A stretch of DNA of 64,000 nucleotides, taken from NCBI GenBank assembly GCA_951804985.1, contig OX638130.1:102545700-102609699 (forward strand), written 5' to 3'. The notes below the pieces were generated by a model. That model was given only the letters and a program-made list of their open reading frames with translations, was not told where the DNA came from and made no database searches. The DNA is from Dryomyza anilis. Taxonomy: Eukaryota; Arthropoda; Insecta; Diptera; Dryomyzidae. A program made the position numbers and the translations under genes. Of this stretch, positions 10,323-21,163 are shown one piece after another. Within the stretch, counting starts at the first letter, position 1. Each line of letters starts with the position of its first letter.

Positions 10323-11828
10323 GGCGTTAGGAAAAATCGCCCAATGAAAAATTGCCCAAAAATAAAAATGAAAAATCGCCCAAATGAAATTTGGCCGAAA
10401 AAAAAATGAAAAATTACCCAAAAAGCAAAAACGAAATTAGACCCAAAAAAAATGAAAAACTGCCCAAAAAAAATGAAAAATGGCCCAAAAACTGAAAACG
10501 ACATATCGCCTCAAAATCGTCACACCGCTTAAAACCAAAAAAAAAACTAACGTTGCGTAGCCGGTGGTAGGATTGGTAATTGATGTGATCCGTGAGAAGC
10601 GGCCAAAGGCCGCCCACTTAGCTTATACTGCATGCAGAACAACTTACGTTGCGTAGCCGGTGGTTGGATTGGTTCATTGTGTATTGTTTTTGTTAAATGC
10701 AATATTTATTTTATTGCATTTGGGCGATATGACATTTTTGTTTTCCGGTTTTGGGCGATGTGTGATGCTTGGGCGATATGCCATTTCTTGATACGGGCTC
10801 TTTGCGTTTCTGCGATCAGACCGCACGCCTCAAGCAACACCTTTCGGAATAAAGTTATTAATATATGTAGTTCATTACCTTTTGATCGAAATAATCAACA
10901 TGAATGATTAAAAGTTGTTTGAAGCAACCTTGTGGTACTATTTTGAAAGTACCATCTATTAAGTACTTCCTTTGATCCGGCAGCATATATTCCTCCACCA
11001 ACTTAGCTATGTGCTTAGAAAAAAAAATGCAATAGGAGAACTTATGTTCTTGTATGCATGCCTTGTAGAAATGGTACGGCTCGTCATCATGTTATGTCAC
11101 GCCATAAGTTGTCCATATAGTCTCCAAATTAAATGACTCTACAACTTCGAGTGGTGTCTGTGGTGACCGTACAAATACTTTTTCGGTTAAATACTGTAGA
11201 CCACGTTGCATTTTTGTGTAGTTCAAATGGAGATGGAGAATTTAGAATTCGAGTTCGATACCGGCAAAAAAGTGAACACGAATTTAATTTATATAAATGC
11301 AGAAATGCAATTCAACAGCAAAAAAAAATATTATATATGCTATATCGATAACTGTGATGCACGCGTGGAAATGCTGTTGGAGGATAACACGGTGATCAAG
11401 TCTAAAAAACTGATTGGAAACAGGAATTATATGCTGAGTTGAAAGAAGTTGCGGCTATAAAAAAAGATTGCATAGAAAACGCTGGTGCAATCGGCCAAAC
11501 TAAAGCTATGAGTTGCATTCGTGCAGCAGGTAATCCTAAGTGGGAGCAGCTGCATGCTCATTTATTTTGCGTTTATTATTGGCAGATTTTTCCTACAGCT
11601 CAAAAATTTTGGGTCATTTTTCATATATTACTTTTGGGCGATTTTTCATAATGAAAAATAACCCAATTTACAAAAATGAAATATCGCCCAAAAAAAACGA
11701 AAAATCGCCTAAAAATTTTGGGCGATTTTTTCATATGAAAAATCACCCAAATTTGTATGAACAATTTTTGGGCGATTTTTCATTTTTATTTTTGGGCGAT
11801 TTTTCATTGGGCGATTTTTCCTATAGCC
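10323..11828 (+). mobile_element. MULE-like DNA transposon inside FB-A
   Basis: The element is flanked by the perfect 9-bp duplication TGCAAAAAC (10314-10322 and 11829-11837). The ends are inverted: GGCGTTAGGAAAAATCGCCC on the left against GGCTATAGGAAAAATCGCCC read from the right, and pairing runs on through AATGAAAAAT(T/C)GCCC repeats. A 9-bp duplication plus a FLYWCH-like coding remnant points to the Mutator-like superfamily. The transposase core is absent, so this is a non-autonomous deletion derivative. FB-A copy H2 lacks it, giving an empty-site comparison. Confidence 0.8.
11227..11442 (+). pseudogene. FLYWCH-like zinc-finger remnant
   Basis: The frame reads MEMENLEFEFDTGKKVNTN, then KKKYYICYIDNCDARVEM and later VIKSKKLIGN. 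The spacing of aromatic residues, Cys-x(4)-Cys and the 'CDARV' segment recall FLYWCH fingers of MULE-associated proteins. The expected His pair is not clear. After a stop at 11442 a plausible continuation (AELKEVAAIKKDCIENAGAI) appears in another frame, which indicates a frameshift. Family assignment is by eye. Confidence 0.5.
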
Positions 11829-12481
11829 TGCAAAAACGTCTACTAATATTCAGAAAAAAAAACTATGTACATTCGGAGTTATGACCAGTTAAAGGCAAAA
11901 AAAATATATATTTAAAGGTGTACCTATTATTTATTGCATAACATCTATGATTTTCATTATTAAATAAAAGTGTATATTTTATATAAAAGGAGATTGAGAA
12001 TTGTATGTTTTCTCTTACTTTGTTTTTGCAAATAAAACGTTAAGTTCTGAATTAAAGTCAAATTCTCGAATGCAATTAATAAACTTAATTTTTTGTGTGT
12101 CATATGTAGAAAAGTAGAAAAATGTTTTATTTAATTTTTTAGTAAGACAGTTTATTAGGTGATTTGACTCTATTGTATGATAAAAGGTAAAATCCATTGA
12201 AAGTAATACATTTATGTAAAGCTTAATTCCACTTGTTTAATGCTTTGTGGAAATTTCTATAATTAATTGAAGGATAGGAAAATTATACTGATTAAAAGAT
12301 GTAATGCTTCTTTTAATTAGTAAAAAAATATTAATAACATAATAAAAAAAAATTAAATAAAAATTTATATACGTTAATTTGTATATTAAATCGGTATCTA
12401 TATATTAAAGCCTTAAAGAGTAATATGCAAAAAAAAGTATAATAAATCATAGAATAATGATTCTAGTTTCACATACATATA

Positions 12482-13499
12482 ATATCTTCACTATCATGCC
12501 AAAGGGGCGGATGTGTAATTTTTGACATTTGCTTTTTTTTACTTTTTTTAATATAGTTTTTCCTCAAGTATACAGTGCCAAAATCGTGTGTGGTTTTGTT
12601 GGATATTTCTAGCCACAAAAGACAAAACCAAAAGGGAAAATTCGAAAAATTTCAAATCTTGTCATGCCAAAAGGACGAATATTTTCGTTTTTATGCCATA
12701 ACTTTTTATTGGTATAAGATAAAATAGTGGTGTAAAGGCATTAATTGTTTGTTTTTTAAAACATCGATTGGCATCATTATTTTAAAATAATTTTTTGAAA
12801 TTTTATTACATATGTACTTGCAAAAAAAAATGTTTGGCAAATTATTTTTAAGTAATGATGACAATCGATAGGTGCTTTGAAAACAAACAATTAATGCCGT
12901 TGCACTATAAATTTATTTTGTACCAATAAAGAGTTATGGCAAAATAACGAAAAGATTCGCCCCCCCCCCTTTTGGCATGACAAGATTTTCAATTTTTCGA
13001 ATTTTTTAGTTTGTTCCTATAACTCTTTATTGGGGCAAGATGTAATGTAAAGGCATTCATTGATTGATTTTAAATCACCTATCGATTGTCATCATTAATT
13101 GAAAAGGATTTTTTTTGAATTTTTTAACATTTGCAAAAAAAATGTTTGGCAAATTATTTTTAGATAGTGATGCCATGCCAATCGATAGCTGGTTTGAAAA
13201 TAAACAATTAATGAATCTATCACTCTTTTATCTTGCGCAAATAACTAGTTATAGATAAAAAACAAATATATTTGCATTTTGGCCAGAATACACAAAATCC
13301 GTATTTTCAATTCAGTATGTTGTATAAATTGACAGATATTTTATATACGTTATGACAATTGTTGAATAAACCAAAAATAACAAAAAAAAGTGATAAAACA
13401 TATTTTTTCTAATTTTTAAAGCACTTTAATTTTTCAACTTTGATATCCCAACATTTTTGAAAATGCACATTCCCCCCTGTGGCTTGACCGTGATGATAT
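12482..13499 (+). mobile_element. M1 inverted-repeat element, copy 2 (in FB-A H1)
   Basis: It begins ATATCTTCACTATCATGCC and ends TGATGATAT. It contains the internal fold-back words CTATCGATTGTCATCA and GCCAATCGATAG. Comparison with FB-A copy H2 shows that the flanking DNA is continuous without it. A possible ATA target duplication is present but ambiguous. An unusual C11 run lies at 12961-12971. Confidence 0.85.
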
Positions 13500-13648
13500 A
13501 TACATTTATTTAATTATGAAAAGTGTGCATGTTATGCAATAAATATTAAGTACACCTTAAAATTATTTTTTTTTCATTTAATTGGTCAAACCAATCTGAA
13601 TTTTATGTGGTATATTTCATAATATTAGCTGAAGTATTCTCAATAGAA

Positions 13649-13967
13649 GCGGTAGCTCAATGGCCGCGGTAGCCTAGTGGTTAGTGCGTTGGACTGCGAG
13701 CCGAAAGGTCCCCGGTCCAAGCCTGGACGGGGGCTAACAACATCTTTTCATAGAAAACATTTTTCTATACCGCGCTACCTCTCGATAGTAAATGGCAAAC
13801 CTACGAGAGTAAAACATTGCCTATGAAAAGCTCTCACCTGCCGTTCGAATTCGGCAATAAACTGTAGATCCCACCACTTTGAGTACAAATATAACACGCA
13901 CAGCTCAAAATGGTGAGAGAGCTCGGCAGAAGTCCTATACAGGACTGCAGCGCCAAACTATTATTAT
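13649..13967 (+). mobile_element. SINE-A, full copy with 14-bp target duplication
   Basis: A tRNA-derived head (GGTAGCCTAGTGGTTAG box A; GGTCCAAGCCT box B, a change from the family's GGTTCAAGCCT) is followed by a unique body (ACAACATCTTTTCATAGAAA ... GGTGAGAGAGCTCGGC) and a short (TTA)n tail. TATTCTCAATAGAA flanks both sides (13635-13648, 13968-13981). The uninterrupted word is seen at 45.08 kb in FB-A H2. The first 16 bases repeat the start of the tRNA head imperfectly. Transcription would be by RNA polymerase III from the internal promoter. Confidence 0.9.
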
Positions 13968-14366
13968 TATTCTCAATAGAATACAAAATAAATCAGAACT
14001 AAAACTTAAATTTGTAAAATGTTAAAGACAAATAATACATTGAAAACATGAGAATTGCCATATATTTGTGTAGCGTCATAACTCAAAAACTTTAGCTAAT
14101 CTGAAAAAAACTGAGTATGATCAGAATCGACATTAGAATCTGGAAGTCTATTAAGATTTTTATAACAATTGGTTTCTATTTCAGTCAGGGAAAAATTAAA
14201 TATTCAACAACTTAAAAAAATTATGAAATATAATTCGACATCTGCTTTTTTGCGGCTTTATATTAATTTATCAGTATTAACTAATAAAAATTAATTATAT
14301 TTAAATTAAGGAAATAAACAGGTATAAAAATAGTATATTTGGCATGTACTAGTTAATAAGAATGAA

Positions 14367-15882
14367 TACCCCAGACAAACTTTTAAGCAGGCAAGTGGTT
14401 CGAAACACGCAGGCAGGCAAACAAGCTACCTGTACGCCTTGAAATCACATTTTATATGAAGCTTTGAGGTAGGCAAAGGTGAGAATGTGGACAAAAGCTG
14501 CTAATTCCCTGCTATAGCATGAACACAAAATTGGTAGGGAAATAGCAGGCATAGGTAGGGCATGGTAGCCAAACAGGTGTTTGCAAAATGGTAGGCACAA
14601 GCAGGGTAAAGTAGGCAATGTGCTGGAATCAAAATGGTAGGGAAAGGTAGGGAGCATAAACATATAACATAATTCATCAGTTCCCATCCATCCCACAGTA
14701 ACAAAAACTTCTTGTTGTACAATAACACCGACGAATTTTGTTTGTTAAATTTTCGCGAAAAACTCAAACGCTTCGATTCTCTATTGCTGGATTCGCATAT
14801 GGAACTCCGAATTGTTTGTTATTGTGTTTGTAATTTTGCCAAAAAAAGTGATTGCAGAAAGCAATAACAAAACACGTGTATATTAAAAACAACATGTGTT
14901 TGTTTTTGTACAGCAAGAAGTTTTTGTTTCGGGCGTCATGACGGTTAAAATTATTTGCTGTGCACTTTTGATGATTATGTTGATATCAGCAATAATCTTC
15001 TACAATACGCAAATCCACGTCAATACGGCATATTTTCATGTTTTAATTAAAACAATTCGCGTTGCAAACCGACGAAAGTAAACACCGATGTTTACAAATG
15101 ACAAAAATTTTCAATACTGAAAAATTTTGAAGGAAAAATTGATATTTGTAAACAAAAATTTCAGTCGACAACTTATTGATCAATCATTTAAACTTCAAAA
15201 CAAAAACTTTTTATAAACAAAATTTTCTGTCGACAACTTGTTGATCAAGCTTTAAAAATTTCAAAACAGAAATTACTACACAATGTGTTTGCCTGCTACT
15301 CGCAGGCTACCTTTCCCTTTCAGTTTCCTACTATGAAGAAGCCTTTTAAAATTTCAAAACAGAAATTCATATACAATGTGTTTGCATGCTACTCGAAGGC
15401 TACCTTTCCCTTCCATATTCTAGCTATAAAGATACCTTTCAAAACTTCAAAACCAAAACTTACAGAAAAATGCTTTTGCCTGCTACACCCAGAAAAAAAT
15501 TCCCTCAAATCCCATTAAAATTGGTCAATAGGACAGTTATTGATTTAATAGTATACAAAAAATAAAAATTTTCATATAAACTCAATGGCAATGTCATGGT
15601 ATTTTCTAGTATTTAATTGTATTTTCCGATTAAAATAATAATTTATCCTATTGAATATTTTTAATAGTAAAAAACTATTATTTATATAGTATTTTTTTCT
15701 GGGTGTAGGGGTAGGCTTGAACATACCAGTTTGTGGCGTAAATGCTGCTATAGGGAGCCTGCTTATTTTCAAAAATTCAAAATGCCTGCTATGCAATGTG
15801 TATTTTCTACCATGTTTCTGTGAGTTTTCCTCAAAACTACTACTATAATACCAGTTTCCTTGCATATTTTTTGTCTGGGGTA
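14367..15882. mobile_element. TA-flanked TIR element, 1.5 kb
   Basis: TA-CCCCAGACAAA at 14367 mirrors TTTGTCTGGGG-TA ending at 15882. Subterminal GCAGGCAAG / GCCTGCT words also recur in both halves, with direct repeats GCTAC...GGCTACCTTTCCCTT at 15.3-15.4 kb. The interior shows no transposase; the 61-77 codon frames inside are unrecognised. An M3 element is nested within. It is probably a non-autonomous Tc1/mariner-type element because of the TA target. Confidence 0.65.
15486..15705 (+). mobile_element. M3 MITE, copy B
   Basis: 220 bp with inverted ends CACCCAGAAAAAAAT / TTTTTTTCTGGGTG, flanked by TA on both sides (15484-15485, 15706-15707). The interior carries ATTGGTCAATAGGACA and AATAATTTATCCTATTGA. 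It is nested in the 14.37-15.88 kb element and is therefore younger than it. Confidence 0.88.
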
Positions 15883-16819
15883 CCTTTATAAATTTAAACA
15901 ACAGTCATTGGCACTACAAATTAAATTAATTTTTTTTATACGTTATTATTCCATATTACATAAATTATAATTTAGCTATTAATGGTTTAGAAAAAAAATA
16001 AGATATTTTTTAAATATTTTATAGTATGCCTTTCGTTCAAATAGGTGGTAGATATTAATGCGTTCTGTTGGAATTTTCGCGATACGAGACATTTTTGGAA
16101 ATCGGACTGATATTGAAGAGACATAGTAGACTGCGTTATTATATTTACTGAACATACAAGTGGCACAAATATTATTGTGTCATGACGGAATTTATTTTTA
16201 ACAATAATTCTAATTTATTCGAAACACTTACCTCATTTTTAACTTATTTTGTTCGTATTTATATTATGTTCATATTAAAAAAGGTGCACAGAATCGATTC
16301 CTTTCAAAAATTAGTTTATGGAAGTTCTGAAATTAAAAAAAAAAAAAATTAAAGTTATCTAATACATCACAATATAGAACTCAATATACCAAAATTTCTA
16401 AACATATAAAATGTATATTTTGTTAATTTTTATAGAGAAAAGAAATGTTAAAAAGTTGATTTTATTTTTTAAAGTCGACTTTAAATTGTTTATGAACATG
16501 CGCAATAACTTTTAAATAATACATAACAAATAATACAGAACCTCAATCATATTCCGATAAAAATGGGTGTAGTCACACACTTAATTCACACCTTTTGTTT
16601 TTGTTGATTATATAGAAATCAATGCTATTTCTGTGCTGGATTCATAATAATTAATTAATCTCGCAATTTTTATTGTAGTTGTTGTCATAAAAACTAGATA
16701 AAGAGTGTATAATAAACATATTTGATTGTTAACGAAAATCAATAGAATTTATTAATATAGTTATATAGTTGATTAATTATATGCGGCAAAAAAAGAAAAA
16801 ACAAAAAAAAAAATAAATA
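15883..16819. other. AT-rich noncoding DNA with a dispersed-repeat fragment
   Basis: About 16030-16140 (GGTGGTAGATATTAATGCGT, CGATACGAGACATTTTTGGA, CATAGTAGACTG) matches the repeat better kept at 50.95-51.35 kb. The rest is AT-rich without gene signals. Confidence 0.5.
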
Positions 16820-17556
16820 CACCGAAAAAATACTGTATTAAAATTAAATACAAATGTTTTTAAAATTAATACTATGTATTTTTGATTTAGAGAGCTAGAA
16901 CTGTAGCGCGAAACACTTATTATTATTTGATTTACGTACAAAAGCGCATGTGTTTTTGTTTTTACTACATTTATGTAGTTGTTTTTGTATTTAAAAAAAA
17001 ATACATAATTTTACTGCATTTTTAAAAATTTTTAATACATTTGTATTAAAAAACCTACATTTTATAATCTTGAAAGATTAGAAAGATTAATTCATAATCT
17101 TGAATGAATTTTCTTTTAATGGAAATTTTCACTGAAATTTGCACTGAAATTTTTTGAATTTCAAACGGAAATTTCTGAATATCAAAATTTTTCTAAACTT
17201 TGAATGAATTTCAAAGTTCTGAATATCAAATGAAAATGTCTGAATTTCATTTTTATTAAAATAACGACATTTCGTAAAATATGTGGGCAATTACAACATC
17301 TACAATTTGTTTTTACTACATCCCGTATTTATTAAACATAAAGAAATAAATTCGTTTTGGTTTTATACCTATTCACTTTCGCAGTCGTGCGTCGTGTCTG
17401 TCAACGGAAATAAAAACAGATTATAGTTTTTATAATTAATTTCTAATACATTGTGTAGTAAAATGGCGTGACATAAATACAAATGCGTTTAACGGGTAAA
17501 AAATGTAGTACAACTACATTTTATCATAACAAATACATAAACTAATGTTTTCGGTG
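16820..17556. mobile_element. M4 TA-flanked TIR element, copy 1
   Basis: It starts CACCGAAAAAATACTGTATT and ends GTTTTCGGTG, with TA on both sides. The interior is rich in ACTACATTT / AAATGTAGT words shared with the copy at 59.94-60.38 kb and with looser relatives at 38.6-39.3 and 43.03-43.26 kb. A short run at 17.10-17.26 kb contains GAATTTCAAA..GAAATTTCTG words related to the satellites at 19-21 and 48.5-49.5 kb. Confidence 0.75.
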
Positions 17557-18970
17557 TAGATTAGAGAAAAAAGAAATACAAAAATAGTAGATATAAAACA
17601 AAAAATATATATATTATAAGCAAAATCAATCAGTGTTTTTTTTTTTTTTTTTGCTAAAGTATTTTATTATTGTTTGTATGTAAATGCGACAGGCTGTCAA
17701 CAGAAACATGCAAATTTGTAGTACTTATCACTGCTACTGTTTTGATAAGAAAAACCGACAAAATACAAAAAAAAAAGATTCTTTTGGTTTTTGTCAATTA
17801 TTTTTAATGATATTTTCAGCAGGATACTGCTTATCAAATATTGCGCTGCTTATCAACGCGGCATACTCAAGAGTAATATAGAAAAAAAAAAGAAAAAAAT
17901 GTATAGAAAAAACCGATAAAAATTACACCCAAATGACGTCATTTGATTTGAGTGCATGTTTGTGTAATTATCACATTTTTGCCTATATCGAAAAATTCAT
18001 ATTTTTGTGCCTTATTACAACCACAATTTTTGTATTTAATTTACTCTCAAAATATATATTTTTTATTAGAATTTATTTTTCGATTCACTGCCTAACAACA
18101 ACACGTTTTTCTATGCTTTGGCTATATTGAAATTATATTGAATTTCTTCGAATTTCCATGGCAAGCAACGACATACGCATAAAATCACTTAATAATTGAG
18201 GCTGCGGCGTACGTCGTCGTTCGTCGTCGTATTAATGCCACTTGTTGCGTTCGAACTCTAGGACTCAAGGACGCACACGCAGCCCGTAGTGAGTGACTGG
18301 TGGGTGATTCGTTTCACAGCTGTACATAAGTTGCAAAGTGTTAACAAATAATGTGCCACGTTCTTGGGGGCACAAAAAATGGTCCACTTCTTCCTTAGCA
18401 AACGCCAGAAGGGTTGGTTGTTCGCCAAACAAACACCCTATATGTCGATGTCCTCGAATTTCGATTTATATTTGAATTTTTTTTTTAGTTTTAGTTTTTT
18501 TTTTATATTGAATATTTAATTTTGTTTGTACTTTAATCTATTTCGAGGAAATGAAATTTTATTACAAACAAATATTTTAACGATCGATTATATTTAGAAT
18601 ACAGTAGAATAATTTCTTCTGATTTGTTATAAAAATCTGAAGAACTTATATAATTTAATAACTTCTTCACAAGAACAAAAGTTTTTTCTCAAATATAGTA
18701 AAAAAAAAAATTAAAAAAAAATTAAAAAAACATATGGAAATTCAAATCGTACATCACTTTTCATTTTCTAATAATGATTAGTAATATTGTGAGATATAAA
18801 ATTATTTTTAGCAAAAAATCGTAATGCAAATTTCCATACGTAACGTCTAGGAATATGCTGTGATTTATTACGAAATATTTATCTATAAACTTTATGAAGA
18901 AAGTGTCTATATACAAAAACAAAGTAAATTATATCAGCTATATTCCTAATTTGAAATAGTTAGGTTCTGA
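17557..18970. other. Noncoding DNA with a GC-richer core
   Basis: No gene recognised. About 18.16-18.45 kb is markedly richer in G/C (CGTACGTCGTCGTTCGTCGT) than its flanks and may be a conserved noncoding or regulatory block. The two 65-codon frames at 17.68-18.13 kb show no motif. Confidence 0.4.
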
Positions 18971-18974
18971 AATT

Positions 18975-21163
18975 TGTGAATCGATATTTTCTGAATTTTA
19001 ATTGAAAAGTTTTGTATTTTAAATGGAGGTTTTGAATTTCAATTACTGCCATTTGAATGGAATTTCAATTGAGGTCTTTTGAATTTCAAATGGATTTCTG
19101 AATTTCAATTGATGTCTTTTCGCATTTCAAAATGGAATTTCTGAATTTAAATTGAGGTCTTTTGAATTTCAAATGGAATTTCAGAATTTCAATTGAGGTC
19201 TTTTTGAATTTCAAAATGGAGTATCTGAATTTCAATTGATGTCTTTTTGAATTTCAAAATGGAGTATCTGAATTTTCGCATTTCAAAATGGAGTATCTGA
19301 ATTTTAATTGATGTCTTTTTTCTGAATTGCCATTGACGTTTTGAATTTCAAATGGAATTTATGAATTTTTAATTGATGTCTTTTGAATTTCAAAAAGGTT
19401 TTTCTTATTTCAAATGGAATTTCTGAATTTCAATTGATGTCTTTTGAATCTGAAATGGGACTTCTGATGTTTAGTTGATGTCTTTTGAATTTCAAATGGA
19501 ATTTCTGAACTTTAATTGATGTTTTTTGAATTTCAAATAGAATTTCTAAATTTCAATTGATGTCTTTTGAATTTCAAATGGAATTTCTGAATTGCAATTG
19601 AGGTTTTGAATTTCAAATGGATTTTATGAATTTTTAATTGATGTCTTTTGAATTTCATATAGGTTTTTCTTATTTCAAATAGAATTTCTGAATTTCAGTT
19701 GATGTCTTTTGAATTTGAAATGGGACTTCTGATTTTTAGTTGATGTCTTTTGATTTTCAAATGGAATTTCTGAACTTTAATTGATGTTTTTTGAATTTCA
19801 AATAGAATTTCTAATCTTCAATTGATGTCTTTTGAATTTGAAATAGAATTTCTGAATTTTATTTGATGTCTTTTGAATTTTAAATGGAATTTATGGATTT
19901 CAAATGATGTCTTTTTGCATTGCAAAATGGAATTTCTGAATTTAAATTGAGGTCCCTTGAATTTCAAATGGAATTTCTGAATTTCTTTTGAATTTTAAAT
20001 GGAATTTCTGAATTTTAATTGAGGTCTTTTGAATTTTAAATGGAATTTTTGAATTTCAATTGATGTCTTTTGAATTTTAAATGGAATTTCTGAATTTCAA
20101 TTGCTGTCTTTTGAATTTCAAATGGTATTTCTAAATATTAAAAAGATGTCTCCTGAATTACAAATGGTATTTCTAAGTTTTAAATTGATGTCTTTTGAAT
20201 TTAAAATGGAATTTCTGAATTTCAATTGAGGTCTTTTTGCATTTCAAAATGGATTTCTGAATTTAAATTGATGCCTTTTGAATATCAAATGGTATTTCTG
20301 AATTTAAAATTGATGTCCTTGGAATTTCAAATGGAATTTATGAATTTAAATTAAGGTCTTTTGTATGTCAAGTGAAATTTATGAATTGAGGTCTTTTGAA
20401 TTTAAAATTTAATTTCTGAATTACAGTTGATATCTTTTGAATTTCAAATGATATATCTGAATTTTAAATTGATTTTTTTTTATTTTACATTGAATTTCTG
20501 AATTTCAATTTAGGTCTTTTAAATTTAAAAATTAATGTCAGAATTTTAATTGCTGTCTCTTGAATTTCAAATGGTATTTCTAAGTTTTAAATTGATGTCT
20601 TTTGAATTTAAAATGAAATTTCTGAATTTCAATTGAGGTTTTTTGAATTTCAAATGGAATTTGTAAACTTCAATTGAGGTCTTTTGAATTTTAAATGGAA
20701 TTTCTGAATTTAAATTGATGTCTTTTGAATTTCAAATGGAATTTCTGAATTTAAATTGATGTCTTTTGAATTTCAAATGGAATTTTTGCATTTTAATTGC
20801 GGTTTTTTTATTTTCAAATTGGATTTCTGAATTTTAATTGAGGTCTTTTTGCATTTAAAAATTGTTTTTCTAAATTTAAATCTTTTGAATTTCAAATAGA
20901 ATTTCTGAACTTCAATTGAGGTACTTTAAATTTCTGAATTTCAATTGATGTCTTTTGGACTTTAAATGGAATTTCTGAATTTTGAATTGATGTATTTTGA
21001 AATTCAAAAGGAATTTCTGAATTTCAATTTAAGTCTTTTGAATTTCAAATGGAATTTCTGAATTTCAATTCAAGTCTTTTGAATTTAAAATTGAATTTCA
21101 GAATTTTAATTGCTGTCTATTGAATTTTAAATAGAATTTATGAATTTCAATTGTTGCCTTTTG
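18975..21163. repeat. 2.2-kb satellite array, unit about 41 bp
   Basis: Some fifty diverged units alternate TGAATTTCAAATGGAATTTC with TGAATTTCAATTGATGTCTT. Each 41-bp unit looks like two variants of the 21-bp satellite at 48.5-49.5 kb joined together. Divergence between units is high, with many indels, so the array is old and not homogenised. It has no coding meaning. Confidence 0.9.

Larger units (their letters stand above)
10195..14119. mobile_element. FB-A long fold-back element, copy H1 (interrupted)
   Basis: The outer left arm (CATACTCAGTTTTTTTAGAT...CTAAAGTTTTTG) is the inverse of the outer right arm (CTTTAGCTAATCTG...AAACTGAGTATG). Pairing continues inward: GATCTGATTTTATTTGTAT and AAGGTGTAC...TATTTATTGCATAACAT on the left are mirrored near 13.54-13.62 and 13.98-14.05 kb. 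Removing three insertions leaves about 1.1 kb with arms of roughly 350-400 bp. A second copy, H2, is at 44.26-46.77 kb. No transposase is seen. Confidence 0.75.

Noticed and set aside
12961..12971. C11 homopolymer run
   Set aside because: A local slippage expansion of the TTCGCCC motif of M1; other copies have three C. Possibly a sequencing error; no function inferred.
13665..13735. Possible functional tRNA gene
   Set aside because: The cloverleaf is imperfect (mismatched anticodon and acceptor stems), the head is joined to a conserved body, and the same unit recurs at 32.6 and 40.6 kb. It is the head of a SINE.
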